A stretch of 64,000 bases of DNA from Neptunomonas concharum (GTDB lineage Bacteria; Pseudomonadota; Gammaproteobacteria; Pseudomonadales; Balneatricaceae), in NCBI RefSeq assembly GCF_008630635.1, contig NZ_CP043869.1, forward strand, positions 620,001 through 684,000, written 5' to 3'. Positions 25,958-34,246 of the stretch are shown here, in pieces. The translations under genes were made by a program, and so were the position numbers. Position 1 is the stretch's first letter. Each line of letters starts with the position of its first letter. The notes below the pieces were generated by a model. It made no database searches. It was not told the DNA's origin and worked only from the letters and a program-made list of their open reading frames with translations.

Positions 25958-27634
25958 ATGTCGAAAAAAATAACAACGACATTAACTCAGTTGGCGTTTG
26001 GTGCGGGGACTGCGCTAGGGGTAGGCGTTACTGCAACACAATCGATAGCTGAAGAAGCAAATTGGTCAGGCTACGTAGAGAATGCTACTTACCATCGAGA
26101 TGGTGTGGGTATCTCGAAATTTCGTAACACGGCTCAAGCCGAGTTTGTGAAACCTATTGATAGTGTTGGGCGATGGCACAATGTCACGCTGAACGGGACA
26201 CTCAGAGCAACGTATGATGGTGTCTATGACATCAATGAAAATGAATTTGGGAAGAACGCGACAGAGCCCTACTTAGGATCTAATTGGCACCCCGAAGGAA
26301 GTGCAACGGGAGGCCCTTTTCTGACAGCGGGTGTGCCTTTTCCATGTGAAAACGATCCATCTTTATGCCGTAATCTGGATGATTATATGGATCATAAAGA
26401 GCGAGATGCTCGCTTCCCTGAGTTCAATGACGAATTGGATTTCATTCGAGAGCTCTACTTGGATGCCACAACGGATCTGAGTAACGGTGATCAGTTGTCC
26501 GTTCGTGTGGGTAAGCAGCAGGTGGTTTGGGGAAAAACCGATCTATTCCGCGTACTGGATGTCATTAATCCTGTTGATTACTCCCGGCACAATATCTATG
26601 ACGAGTTAGAAGATATTCGTATTCCTCAATGGATGTTGAATGTCGAGTGGCGGATGGGACCGACGAAAACGTTTGATGATTCGAATCTTTCTATGGTTTG
26701 GAATTTTGATAAGTTTCGTCCCAACAATTTGGGAACCTGTGGGCAATCTTACCGTATCTTAGATGCAGGATGCTTCTTCAGCTCATATATGCGGTTAGAT
26801 ACTTTGCCAGGAGCTGCTTTCCCAGGAGGGGCTAACCCTTACGGAACTGCTGTGCCTATCATACATGATGTTAAGCGTCCGGATTGGGAGCTTGGGAATA
26901 CCCAGTTGGGCCTAAAATGGGAAGGTGTTTATGGCGATTCGACCTTTTCTTTGAATGGTCTGGTGTATCGTCAGCAGCTACCTTCTCTGCATTTTCGACC
27001 TCTCGCACCCGGTATTCCTGCACCTGCAGCAGATGGTGTATTTGATATTCACTTTCCATGGGTACGTATGATCGGTGGTTCGGTTGACTACTATTCTCAG
27101 ACTATGGATGCCGTATGGCGTTTGGAAACAACTTACTCTAATGGCGAAGAGCTACCGCGAGATACCAATGGTCATAAAAGAACGGATATGCTGCGTTACG
27201 TTATTGGTTTCGATAAAAATCAGTTAATTCCGGCGCTTAATCCAAATCGTGCATTCCTTATTTCCGCACAGGTTTTCGGGCAACACATACTCGAACACGA
27301 ATCGGATATGCCTGACTTCGAAGACAATTGGATCGCCACTTTGCTCTTTAAAGGCTGGTGGCAGAATGACCGTATCAGTCCACAGATTATTCTTGCTCAT
27401 GATATTCGAGCTGGAGCAACCGCAGTGGCTCCCTCTGTTGAGTGGATACCCGATGATCACTGGAAAATAACACTGGGTGCAAATATTAAATTTGGTGGTG
27501 ATGAAACATTCCCATGGAGTGTGAATGGTAACCAACCTGATACCTATGAACCTTTGGCCCGCTTTACTAATGGTCCGATAGGTGTAGCTAATCAGGAAGA
27601 TGAAGTGCAACTGACAGTCCGTTATAGCTTTTAA
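25958..27634 (+). CDS. DUF1302-family outer-membrane protein
   Basis: A 558-residue predicted outer-membrane beta-barrel. An N-terminal signal peptide (about 1-31, ending near SIAEE) precedes alternating hydrophobic/polar strands, and the protein ends in VRYSF, a C-terminal Phe signature for barrel insertion. The conserved RVGKQQVVWGKTDLFRVLDVINP region is typical of DUF1302 proteins found in hydrocarbon, sterol and aromatic degraders. It starts 5 nt after the RND gene. Likely a porin-like channel, but function is not established. Confidence 0.85.
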   Translation: MSKKITTTLTQLAFGAGTALGVGVTATQSIAEEANWSGYVENATYHRDGVGISKFRNTAQAEFVKPIDSVGRWHNVTLNGTLRATYDGVYDINENEFGKNATEPYLGSNWHPEGSATGGPFLTAGVPFPCENDPSLCRNLDDYMDHKERDARFPEFNDELDFIRELYLDATTDLSNGDQLSVRVGKQQVVWGKTDLFRVLDVINPVDYSRHNIYDELEDIRIPQWMLNVEWRMGPTKTFDDSNLSMVWNFDKFRPNNLGTCGQSYRILDAGCFFSSYMRLDTLPGAAFPGGANPYGTAVPIIHDVKRPDWELGNTQLGLKWEGVYGDSTFSLNGLVYRQQLPSLHFRPLAPGIPAPAADGVFDIHFPWVRMIGGSVDYYSQTMDAVWRLETTYSNGEELPRDTNGHKRTDMLRYVIGFDKNQLIPALNPNRAFLISAQVFGQHILEHESDMPDFEDNWIATLLFKGWWQNDRISPQIILAHDIRAGATAVAPSVEWIPDDHWKITLGANIKFGGDETFPWSVNGNQPDTYEPLARFTNGPIGVANQEDEVQLTVRYSF

Positions 27635-27659
27635 ATGAATAAGAATAAGGAAAATAGTG

Positions 27660-28967
27660 ATGTTTAAGAAACTGGTTATCGCAATGGCTGTGGTGGCATC
27701 TACACAGGGTAGTTATGCTGCAACCCTTCAAGATGTGGAAAATTCTTTCTACCCTTATAAAAATGGAATGCCCACGGCTCCAGGCATTAGTGTGGGGATG
27801 ACTATTGACCAGAATAACTGGCAAGTGGCAAAAGATGTGTTAGACCCCGCTATGTTAGAGCAGGTTAAACAGGGTAATTACACGATCAAAGTTGGGGAAA
27901 CGGATTCCTTTGATTTGCACCCCAATTATATTGCTGCAACGCAAGATCGCTTAGGAAAAGTTAAGTTAGGTAATGAAACAGGTCAGATTGAAGGCGCTGA
28001 TGCGGGCCGTCCTTTTCCTGAAGAGCCATCCATGTCGGACCCCAGAGCCGGTGAGAAGCTCGCTTGGAATTTTAAATATGGTTACAACTGGGGTGACTCT
28101 GCAGCGATTTATCCCTTTTATTGGAAATTCAGGGATATGGAGTCTGGAAAGCTGGAGAGAACACTTAAGTTTAACTTTCATTTCTTGAACTTTACCCATC
28201 GAGTGAATCAAGAACCAAAGCCTGCGATCGAACCGAATCCATCTGAGTTGTTTCGCGGGACTTATGTTCAGGTATTGGAGCCTTTCGATGTCAAAGATAC
28301 GCAATTATTAATTCATCGCTTTGAAGATGATGCTAAGCGAGATAATGCCTATCTTTATTTAGGTTTCCAGCGCCGAGTCCGTCGACTATCAACAGGGCAG
28401 GTGACTGATGCGTTTCTTGGGTCAGACATCATGATTGAGGATTTTGAGGGATATAACGGCCGTATTAGTGATATGAAGTGGACCTACAAAGGTACTCGTA
28501 ACATGTTACTCCCTTTCTATAAGCATAATGAAATGCCATTGGCGACAGACATGCCTGCTGAATCGGATGGTTATCAATTTGTTGATTACACGGGTAAAGG
28601 CGCGTGTTTCCCACATGTGACTTGGCAGCTACGTAAAGTATATGAAGTAGAAGCTGAGCCTGTAGATCCGAATCACCCAATCAGTAAGCGTATTCATTAC
28701 ATGGATGCGCAGACTTTCACCATTCCTCGCACCAGTGTGTATGACCGCAAGGGGGACCTATGGAAGATATGGACCATTGGACAAGCACACCCAGATTATC
28801 ATTTACCTAAAAACAAAGGATCTGGGGTTTCGATTGATGATGCTTTTACTATGATTGATGTACAAGCTAATCATTGCACAACAGGCCAGTTTAAAGGTCA
28901 AGTTGATCCAGAGCTGAGCCCGCCAAGCAAGTTTAGCGTGCAGAACATGCGTTCAAGTGGTCGTTGA
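27660..28967 (+). CDS. DUF1329-family periplasmic/outer-membrane protein
   Basis: A 435-residue protein with a signal peptide (about 1-21, ...TQGSYAATLQDV) and the DUF1329 body: RVRRLSTGQVTDAFLGSDIM, DFEGYNGRISDMKWTYKG and YDRKGDLWKIWTI. DUF1329 is related to LolA/LolB-like lipid-carrying folds, so carriage of a hydrophobic ligand is plausible. It nearly always neighbours DUF1302 genes. A GTG at 27657 is an alternative start adding one residue. Last gene of the operon, before a strong terminator. Confidence 0.85.
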   Translation: MFKKLVIAMAVVASTQGSYAATLQDVENSFYPYKNGMPTAPGISVGMTIDQNNWQVAKDVLDPAMLEQVKQGNYTIKVGETDSFDLHPNYIAATQDRLGKVKLGNETGQIEGADAGRPFPEEPSMSDPRAGEKLAWNFKYGYNWGDSAAIYPFYWKFRDMESGKLERTLKFNFHFLNFTHRVNQEPKPAIEPNPSELFRGTYVQVLEPFDVKDTQLLIHRFEDDAKRDNAYLYLGFQRRVRRLSTGQVTDAFLGSDIMIEDFEGYNGRISDMKWTYKGTRNMLLPFYKHNEMPLATDMPAESDGYQFVDYTGKGACFPHVTWQLRKVYEVEAEPVDPNHPISKRIHYMDAQTFTIPRTSVYDRKGDLWKIWTIGQAHPDYHLPKNKGSGVSIDDAFTMIDVQANHCTTGQFKGQVDPELSPPSKFSVQNMRSSGR

Positions 28968-28991
28968 TTAGATTAGTATGGTTTAAGCCTT

Positions 28992-29015
28992 AAGCCGCAT
29001 CTCATGCGGCTTTTT
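28992..29015 (+). terminator. Terminator of the envelope operon
   Basis: Perfect 9-bp stem AAGCCGCAT/ATGCGGCTT with loop CTC followed by TTTT. It lies between the DUF1329 gene and the convergent flgN. Confidence 0.95.
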
Positions 29016-29019
29016 CTAT

Positions 29020-29514
29020 TTAGGCCTTGCCGATTCGACTTTGTCCCGAATAGTCACCTTTGGTGCCTTTTGCGTTATAGAGTGTGTTCGCAGGTTTTTG
29101 GCCTCGTAAGGCATTTATAAATTGCTCGAGGGATTGTCGGCTTCTGGTAAGCACTTGCTCATTACGCTGATTTGCGTTCATGGTTTTTTGGAGGGTAATC
29201 TCTAAACTGTTCCAGTTCTCGCGGAACAGTTGGTTAAAGCGTAGGTCATCAGATTGCTCTAATAAGAATTCGATACCTGCTTTATCAACACTGGCTTGTG
29301 CGTTTAGGAGTGTTTCGGCTCGTGAGCGATTGTTCTGATCGAAGGCGACTAATACACTCTGTTTCTGCTGGTTTAGCTCGATGATAAGATCAATATCTCG
29401 GGCCTTAAGTGCCAGCAATTCCTTTTCTAATAATTGATAAAGGTTGTCTAAAAGAGCAATGCCCTCTGATGTGAGGGCATTGATATGTGCGAGAGTAGAT
29501 TTAGTATCAGTCAT
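29020..29514 (-). CDS. flgN: Flagellar chaperone FlgN
   Basis: A 164-residue mainly helical protein, the export chaperone for the hook-junction proteins FlgK and FlgL. Its features are the LLEKELLALKARDIDLIIELNQQKQSVL-type coiled segment and position directly after flgM on the same strand, with 6 nt between the genes. Both flgK and flgL are found downstream in the same window. Confidence 0.88.
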   Translation of the reverse strand: MTDTKSTLAHINALTSEGIALLDNLYQLLEKELLALKARDIDLIIELNQQKQSVLVAFDQNNRSRAETLLNAQASVDKAGIEFLLEQSDDLRFNQLFRENWNSLEITLQKTMNANQRNEQVLTRSRQSLEQFINALRGQKPANTLYNAKGTKGDYSGQSRIGKA

Positions 29515-29520
29515 TACTGA

Positions 29521-29832
29521 TCAGCCAAGTAAGGATTCAAAGCTCAATATCTTTTCCGCAACACGTCCGGAGTTAACACTATAGCTACCGTCTTCAATAG
29601 CCGCTTTTATTTGTGCTACGCGGTCACTGTTTATATCGGGTGTATTAGCAATTGTTGCATCAGCCGCCTTCAACGCCTTGGCTGTATCGCTAAGCTCTAC
29701 AGTATCTTTTGGCGCTTGCTTCGCTGGGGCGTTAGTAACAGGTGCAGCTCCCCCATTACTTCTTTGGGTGCTGACCTTCTCACGAGCACTCAGCGCTTGA
29801 TGCGACGAAGAGCTGTTAAGATCAATAACCAT
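29521..29832 (-). CDS. flgM: Anti-sigma-28 factor FlgM
   Basis: A 103-residue anti-sigma factor holding FliA (sigma-28) until the hook is finished and FlgM is exported. The N-terminus is polar and unstructured, and the C-terminal half (DTVELSDTAKALKAAD, ...RVAQIKAAIEDGSYSVNSGRVAEKIL) is the FliA-binding helix region. The ATG at 29832 is preferred over an in-frame TTG at 29847, because GAGGG stands 8 nt before it. It has its own sigma-28 promoter. Confidence 0.93.
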   Translation of the reverse strand: MVIDLNSSSSHQALSAREKVSTQRSNGGAAPVTNAPAKQAPKDTVELSDTAKALKAADATIANTPDINSDRVAQIKAAIEDGSYSVNSGRVAEKILSFESLLG

Positions 29833-29866
29833 TTTTTCTACCCTCAAAATTAACGTCTATACCTAG

Positions 29867-29893
29867 CTAGCGGCTTGGATACGGAAAACTTTA
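29867..29893 (-). promoter_or_regulatory. Sigma-28 (FliA) promoter of flgMN
   Basis: On the minus strand TAAAGTTT begins at 29893 and GCCGCTAG ends at 29867. The spacing is TAAA-N15-GCCG, matching the TAAAGTTT-N11-GCCGATAA consensus closely. The site lies 34 bp before the flgM ATG, so flgM is also a late gene as in Salmonella. Confidence 0.85.
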
Positions 29894-29963
29894 GGAAAAA
29901 ATTTGTAAATAATTAAAATCTATACTTATCAAGCTCTAAGTATAGCAGCCCTTAGCAAAATAG

Positions 29964-30665
29964 CTACTCAGAGGCTGATACGACACCTCGGCGAACAACC
30001 CTCGCACGGATCTCTTTTTGAGAGCGCTCATTTAAAACACGAATCTGCTGGCCTTGATACCCATTTTCTAAAGCAAGTCCTTGAGTACGTACGACAAGCG
30101 CTCCTTTTTTAGCTTCGATAATGATGGATTCGCCTTTATTGATCAAATCAGCTGGTAACATCATTTGAGGAGTGATTGGTGCGTTATTTGCTATGTGACG
30201 TCTGGCCGATAGGCCTATGATCTCTTCTGGTTGTGTATAAAAGCCTTGGGATAGCAGACTGAGATTTTGGCGAACGAACCGGATATCGTTTGCACGAACA
30301 ACAGAGCCTTTGCTAATGGCTTTTGCTGCAACGGCAATGGGGGCATAGGCATTGATTTTGCCTACTGCATAGGTAGCCCAATAATCGGGTGACGTACAGG
30401 TGACTCGTAGGGATATTCTGCCTCCTTTAGGTAGCTCTGTTGGGAGAGAAAAGTCAAAATTTGAACATTTTCTTAAATTTACCTGATCATTTATCGAGTT
30501 TATGACTATAGTAATATCAGCGTTGGGTATTTTTGCTGTGAAATGTTCCGTGAGGCGTGAAGTGATATAGCCTTGAAGGTCCTTAGCAGCCAAAGCGTTT
30601 TGAACAAAAAAGCTAAAAAAAAGGGTAATGTAGCCGATTAAAAACGTTACTCTAAAAAAACTCAC
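29964..30665 (-). CDS. flgA: Flagellar P-ring assembly chaperone FlgA
   Basis: A 233-residue periplasmic chaperone for the P-ring protein FlgI. It has a Sec signal peptide (about 1-26, ...FVQNALAAKDL) and a C-terminal SAF-type domain (PIAVAAKAISKGSVVRANDI... and VLNERSQKEIRARVV). It is upstream of flgM on the minus strand and divergent from cheV, with a 72-bp gap in which I see no clear sigma-54 or sigma-28 element. Confidence 0.93.
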   Translation of the reverse strand: MSFFRVTFLIGYITLFFSFFVQNALAAKDLQGYITSRLTEHFTAKIPNADITIVINSINDQVNLRKCSNFDFSLPTELPKGGRISLRVTCTSPDYWATYAVGKINAYAPIAVAAKAISKGSVVRANDIRFVRQNLSLLSQGFYTQPEEIIGLSARRHIANNAPITPQMMLPADLINKGESIIIEAKKGALVVRTQGLALENGYQGQQIRVLNERSQKEIRARVVRRGVVSASE

Positions 30666-30737
30666 GGGGGCTCCTGAACACAGGATAGTTGTCGTGGTGC
30701 CGCTGACTTTATTAGTGACATTGCATTGGTGTAGATC

Positions 30738-31679
30738 ATGTCAGGTATTCTAGATACTGTAAACCTGCGCACACAGATGGTGGGGCAGAACCGATTAGAA
30801 CTTCTGTTATTTGGTTTGGAGACAGATCAGATATACGGGATAAATGTTTTTAAAGTGAGGGAAGTGCTTCAGTGCCCTAGGCTCACGGAGGTTCCAAGGC
30901 AGACCACCTCCATCAAGGGTATGGCGCATATCAGGGGTGAAACCATTCCTGTACTGGATTTGTCTGAGGCGATTGGCAGAACGGCTGTGCCAAAAGACGA
31001 ACAGCAGCGTTGCTTTTTGATCGTTGCCGAGTATAACAAGCGAACTTTGGCGTTCTTGGTGCGAAAGGTCGATCGGATTTTGAATACTCACTGGGATCAA
31101 ATCATGGCGCCACCGGCTGAAATTGGGGTGGAAAACTACCTGACAGCGGTGTTTGAGTACGAAAGCAGGTTGATTGAAATACTGGATGTAGAACAAATTC
31201 TTGCTGATCTGTATCCAATGAGCACGAAGGTGAGTGAAGAAGTAGCAACGTCAGACGTGAAAACTAAAGCTCGCGAATATCACGTCCTTTGTGTTGATGA
31301 CTCCAGTGTTGCTCGTAATCAGATGCAGCGCAGTCTCGAAGATCTGGGTGTCAAAGTCACGACATGCAACAACGGTAAGATAGCTTGGGATATGTTGGCT
31401 GGCTTTGCGGATAAGGGGATCGATGTGACAGAGATGTTCTTAATGATGATCTCTGATATCGAAATGCCTGAAATGGATGGCTATACCTTGGCAGCGATGG
31501 TGCGTGAAGATCCTCGTATGGATAAGATGCATATTGTTCTTCACTCATCCTTAAGTGGTGGGTTCAATGTATCAATGGTGAAAAAAGTCGGGGCTGATGG
31601 ATTTTTAGCGAAGTTCAATCCAGATGACCTTGCCGGAGTAGTTATCGAGCGGATTCAAAAACTTGAGCGAACACGCTAG
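30738..31679 (+). CDS. cheV: Chemotaxis coupling protein CheV
   Basis: A 313-residue fusion of a CheW-like coupling domain (about 20-165) and a response-regulator receiver (about 180-310). The acidic pair is D187-D188 and the phosphorylation site is D240 (ISDIEMPEMDG). It links receptors to CheA and can tune adaptation. It is followed by cheR, the same order as the Vibrio polar flagellar locus. Confidence 0.95.
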   Translation: MSGILDTVNLRTQMVGQNRLELLLFGLETDQIYGINVFKVREVLQCPRLTEVPRQTTSIKGMAHIRGETIPVLDLSEAIGRTAVPKDEQQRCFLIVAEYNKRTLAFLVRKVDRILNTHWDQIMAPPAEIGVENYLTAVFEYESRLIEILDVEQILADLYPMSTKVSEEVATSDVKTKAREYHVLCVDDSSVARNQMQRSLEDLGVKVTTCNNGKIAWDMLAGFADKGIDVTEMFLMMISDIEMPEMDGYTLAAMVREDPRMDKMHIVLHSSLSGGFNVSMVKKVGADGFLAKFNPDDLAGVVIERIQKLERTR

Positions 31680-31696
31680 CCGATGGGTTTTTGTTT

Positions 31697-32545
31697 ATGA
31701 ATGAACGAAGCAGTGTTTTTAAGATAACGCCAGACGAGTTTCGCCTTTTTAGCCTATTTCTCGAGAAAAGCTGCGGTATATTACTGGCTGATCACAAACA
31801 GTATCTAGTACAAAGTCGGTTAGGGAAGATCATGCAAGAGCATGCACTGGCAAGCCTTGCTGATCTTGTGAAACTGTTGGAGCGCCCTGGGGGGAATGCA
31901 CTTAAAGACCGCGTTATTGACGCTATGACCACAAATGAGACTTTGTGGTTTAGGGATTCGCATCCCTATGAAATCCTCAAAAATAAACTGCTTCCTGAGG
32001 TTAAAGATAAGAAACAGCGGCAAAAGTTGAGAATATGGTCTGCTGCGTGCTCTACGGGTCAAGAGCCTTACTCGATGAGTATGGTGATTGATGAGTTTAA
32101 AAAATCTAACCCGGGTAGTTTCTTGTCTGGTGAAGAGATTATTGCTACTGATATATCTGCAAGCGCATTACAACAGGCGCGTGCTGCGCAATATGAAATG
32201 CTTGCATTGGGGAGAGGTTTGGATAAAGAGCGCCTTCAAAAGCACTTTCGTTCAAATCCTGATGGTAGTTGGACAGTGAGCCCAACAATCAAATCTAGAG
32301 TTCGGTTTCAGAGTATTAACCTCTTAGGCCAGTACACCTCACTAGGTCAGTTCGATATCATTTTCTGCCGAAATGTACTTATCTATTTTTCATCGGAATT
32401 GAAGCTGGAAATACTTAGAAAAATGCACAAGCAGCTGGTGCCAGGTGGATATCTTTTGTTAGGTGCTTCTGAGTCTTTGTCGGGACTGTCAGATAAATAT
32501 AAAATGATCCATTGCCGTCCGGGCATTATATATCAGGCTATCTAA
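31697..32545 (+). CDS. cheR: Chemoreceptor glutamate methyltransferase CheR
   Basis: A 282-residue SAM-dependent methyltransferase that methylates glutamates of chemoreceptors. It has an N-terminal helical domain (DEFRLFSLFLEKSCGILL), the SAM motif WSAACSTGQEPYSMSM and the family segment FDIIFCRNVLIYF. The ATG at 31697 is used; a TTG at 31691 is in frame but without better support. It ends before a strong terminator. Confidence 0.95.
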   Translation: MNERSSVFKITPDEFRLFSLFLEKSCGILLADHKQYLVQSRLGKIMQEHALASLADLVKLLERPGGNALKDRVIDAMTTNETLWFRDSHPYEILKNKLLPEVKDKKQRQKLRIWSAACSTGQEPYSMSMVIDEFKKSNPGSFLSGEEIIATDISASALQQARAAQYEMLALGRGLDKERLQKHFRSNPDGSWTVSPTIKSRVRFQSINLLGQYTSLGQFDIIFCRNVLIYFSSELKLEILRKMHKQLVPGGYLLLGASESLSGLSDKYKMIHCRPGIIYQAI

Positions 32546-32558
32546 AACCCCGACCGGC

Positions 32559-32588
32559 AAAAAAGCGGCACTCAGTTGCCGCTTTTTT
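32559..32588 (+). terminator. Terminator after cheR
   Basis: A 12-bp perfect stem AAAAAAGCGGCA/TGCCGCTTTTTT with a 6-nt loop. It isolates cheVR from the flgB operon and would work in both directions. Confidence 0.95.
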
Positions 32589-32647
32589 AATGGGGTATTG
32601 CATACGCTACGGCTGTACCCCTCTTACCTACTGCATTTCTCATTAAG

Positions 32648-32663
32648 TGGCATAGTGTTTGCT
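32648..32663 (+). promoter_or_regulatory. Sigma-54 promoter of flgBCDE
   Basis: TGGCAT-AGTGT-TTGCT, with GG and GC 12 bp apart, 30 bp before the flgB ATG. One mismatch in the -24 hexamer. This fits activation by FlrC as a middle-class flagellar promoter. Confidence 0.85.
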
Positions 32664-32692
32664 CTATCTTTGACAAGATAGTGAGGAATGTT

Positions 32693-33094
32693 ATGACAAT
32701 TTCATTTGATAGAGCTTTGGGAATACATGATGACGCATTGGCGCTTCGCGAAAGACGTGCTGAGGTGTTAGCAAATAATATTGCCAATTCTGATACACCT
32801 CATTATCAGGCGCGTGATATCGATTTTAAAAGTGTACTTCAGGGCGTCAGTGCGGTGCAAAAGCCATTGAAAATGGCAGTTACGGATGAGGCGCATAATA
32901 CCTCGGTCATTCATCCTGACTTCGCTGCAGATCTAATGTACAGGGTTCCTTCTCAACCGGCGGTCGATGGTAATACTGTCGAAGTTCAGGAAGAGATGGC
33001 TCGATACACTGAAAATGCGCTGGGTTATCAGGCCTCTTTTGATTTTCTAAATCGAAAGTTTAAAGGCCTCACAAGAGCTATTAAGGGTGAATAA
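32693..33094 (+). CDS. flgB: Flagellar proximal rod protein FlgB
   Basis: A 133-residue rod protein located near the MS ring. The N-terminal helix includes RRAEVLANNIANSDTPHYQARDIDF (rod-family motif), and a matching C-terminal heptad helix (YTENALGYQASFDFLNRKF) is present. The ATG at 32693 is preceded by GAGG; an in-frame GTG at 32681 overlaps that ribosome site and is not used. It heads the flgBCDE unit. Confidence 0.96.
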   Translation: MTISFDRALGIHDDALALRERRAEVLANNIANSDTPHYQARDIDFKSVLQGVSAVQKPLKMAVTDEAHNTSVIHPDFAADLMYRVPSQPAVDGNTVEVQEEMARYTENALGYQASFDFLNRKFKGLTRAIKGE

Positions 33095-33096
33095 TT

Positions 33097-33531
33097 ATGT
33101 CGTTGGCTAATGTCTTTCATATTGCGGGTTCTGCCATGAGCGCGCAGACCATTCGTCTTAATACAACGGCGAGTAATTTAGCAAATGCCGAGAGCATCAG
33201 TTCGAGCGTGGATGAAACCTATCGTGCGCGTAAACCGGTATTTGAGCTAAAAGCACCTACCCTTGAGCAAATTACCGATGTAGACGCAGGTCTGGTACCA
33301 GGGCAGGGAGTTAATGTGGCAGGCATCGTTGAAAGTGATGCACCGCTAAGAACCGAATATAACCCTTCTCATCCTATGGCTGACGATAGGGGGTATGTCC
33401 ATTATCCCAATGTAAATGTTGTGGAAGAGATGGCAGATATGATCACGGCTTCACGATCTTTTCAGATTAATGCAGAGATTATGAATACCGCAAAACAGAT
33501 GGCGCAGCGTGTGCTGACGCTGGGTCAGTAA
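33097..33531 (+). CDS. flgC: Flagellar proximal rod protein FlgC
   Basis: A 144-residue rod protein. It has the rod/hook N-terminal motif (SAMSAQTIRLNTTASNLANAES) and the C-terminal VEEMADMITASRSFQINAEIMNTAKQM helix pair, both forming the coiled-coil core of the rod. It begins 2 nt after flgB and is the normal length. Confidence 0.96.
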   Translation: MSLANVFHIAGSAMSAQTIRLNTTASNLANAESISSSVDETYRARKPVFELKAPTLEQITDVDAGLVPGQGVNVAGIVESDAPLRTEYNPSHPMADDRGYVHYPNVNVVEEMADMITASRSFQINAEIMNTAKQMAQRVLTLGQ

Positions 33532-33553
33532 ATAAATAAGTTGAGGTCGCATT

Positions 33554-34231
33554 ATGGCGGATATCAACGGTGTTAACAGTGCAACGTCTGTTTATGAGCA
33601 GATAAATCAGCAAAACAGATCGGCATCTAATCAGCCTACACAGGCGGAGTCGGACAGCCAGATGTTCATGAAGTTGATGATTGCACAGCTGCAAAATCAG
33701 GACCCCACCAGTCCAGCAGATACTACCGATTTCATGCAGCAAATATCCAGTATGAGCACGGTTGAGAGTATTAATACGCTCAATAAATCAGTTACTGATA
33801 TGAGTAATGCTTTGATGACAAGCCAGGCTGCATTGCAGGCATCCTCAATGGTTGGGCAAAAAGCCTTTGTGAAAACAGATCAGGCCATGCTTTCTGAAGG
33901 CGGGCAAGTGGAAGGACTTTTCTCATTGCCTGCCAGTGTTAGCGACGTGCGTGTCACGATTCAGGATGCTACCGGTGCGGTTGTGGATGGTTGGTCTTTA
34001 GGGGCGCAAGCGGCAGGAGATCATAATTTTAGCTGGTCGAGAGAGGGATTGCCTTCAGGGAAGTATAGAGTTTTGGTTGAAGGAACGGATGCTGAAGGTA
34101 AATACCAAGCCGTTGAAAGTTACATAGGGCATACCGTGAACAGCGTGTCTTTGGGGCAAAATGGCATTGGAATGAAAGTTAATACAGATGTTGGTGCTGT
34201 AAATATCAACGACATCAAGCAGATAGGCTAA
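33554..34231 (+). CDS. flgD: Flagellar hook capping/scaffolding protein FlgD
   Basis: A 225-residue hook cap that guides FlgE polymerisation and is later displaced. Typical segments are MFMKLMIAQLQNQDPTSPADTTDFMQQISSMS at the N-terminus and a C-terminal Ig/tudor-like region (NFSWSREGLPSGKYRVLVEG). Located between flgC and flgE in one operon. Confidence 0.95.
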   Translation: MADINGVNSATSVYEQINQQNRSASNQPTQAESDSQMFMKLMIAQLQNQDPTSPADTTDFMQQISSMSTVESINTLNKSVTDMSNALMTSQAALQASSMVGQKAFVKTDQAMLSEGGQVEGLFSLPASVSDVRVTIQDATGAVVDGWSLGAQAAGDHNFSWSREGLPSGKYRVLVEGTDAEGKYQAVESYIGHTVNSVSLGQNGIGMKVNTDVGAVNINDIKQIG

Positions 34232-34246
34232 CGAGAGGATATAGTT

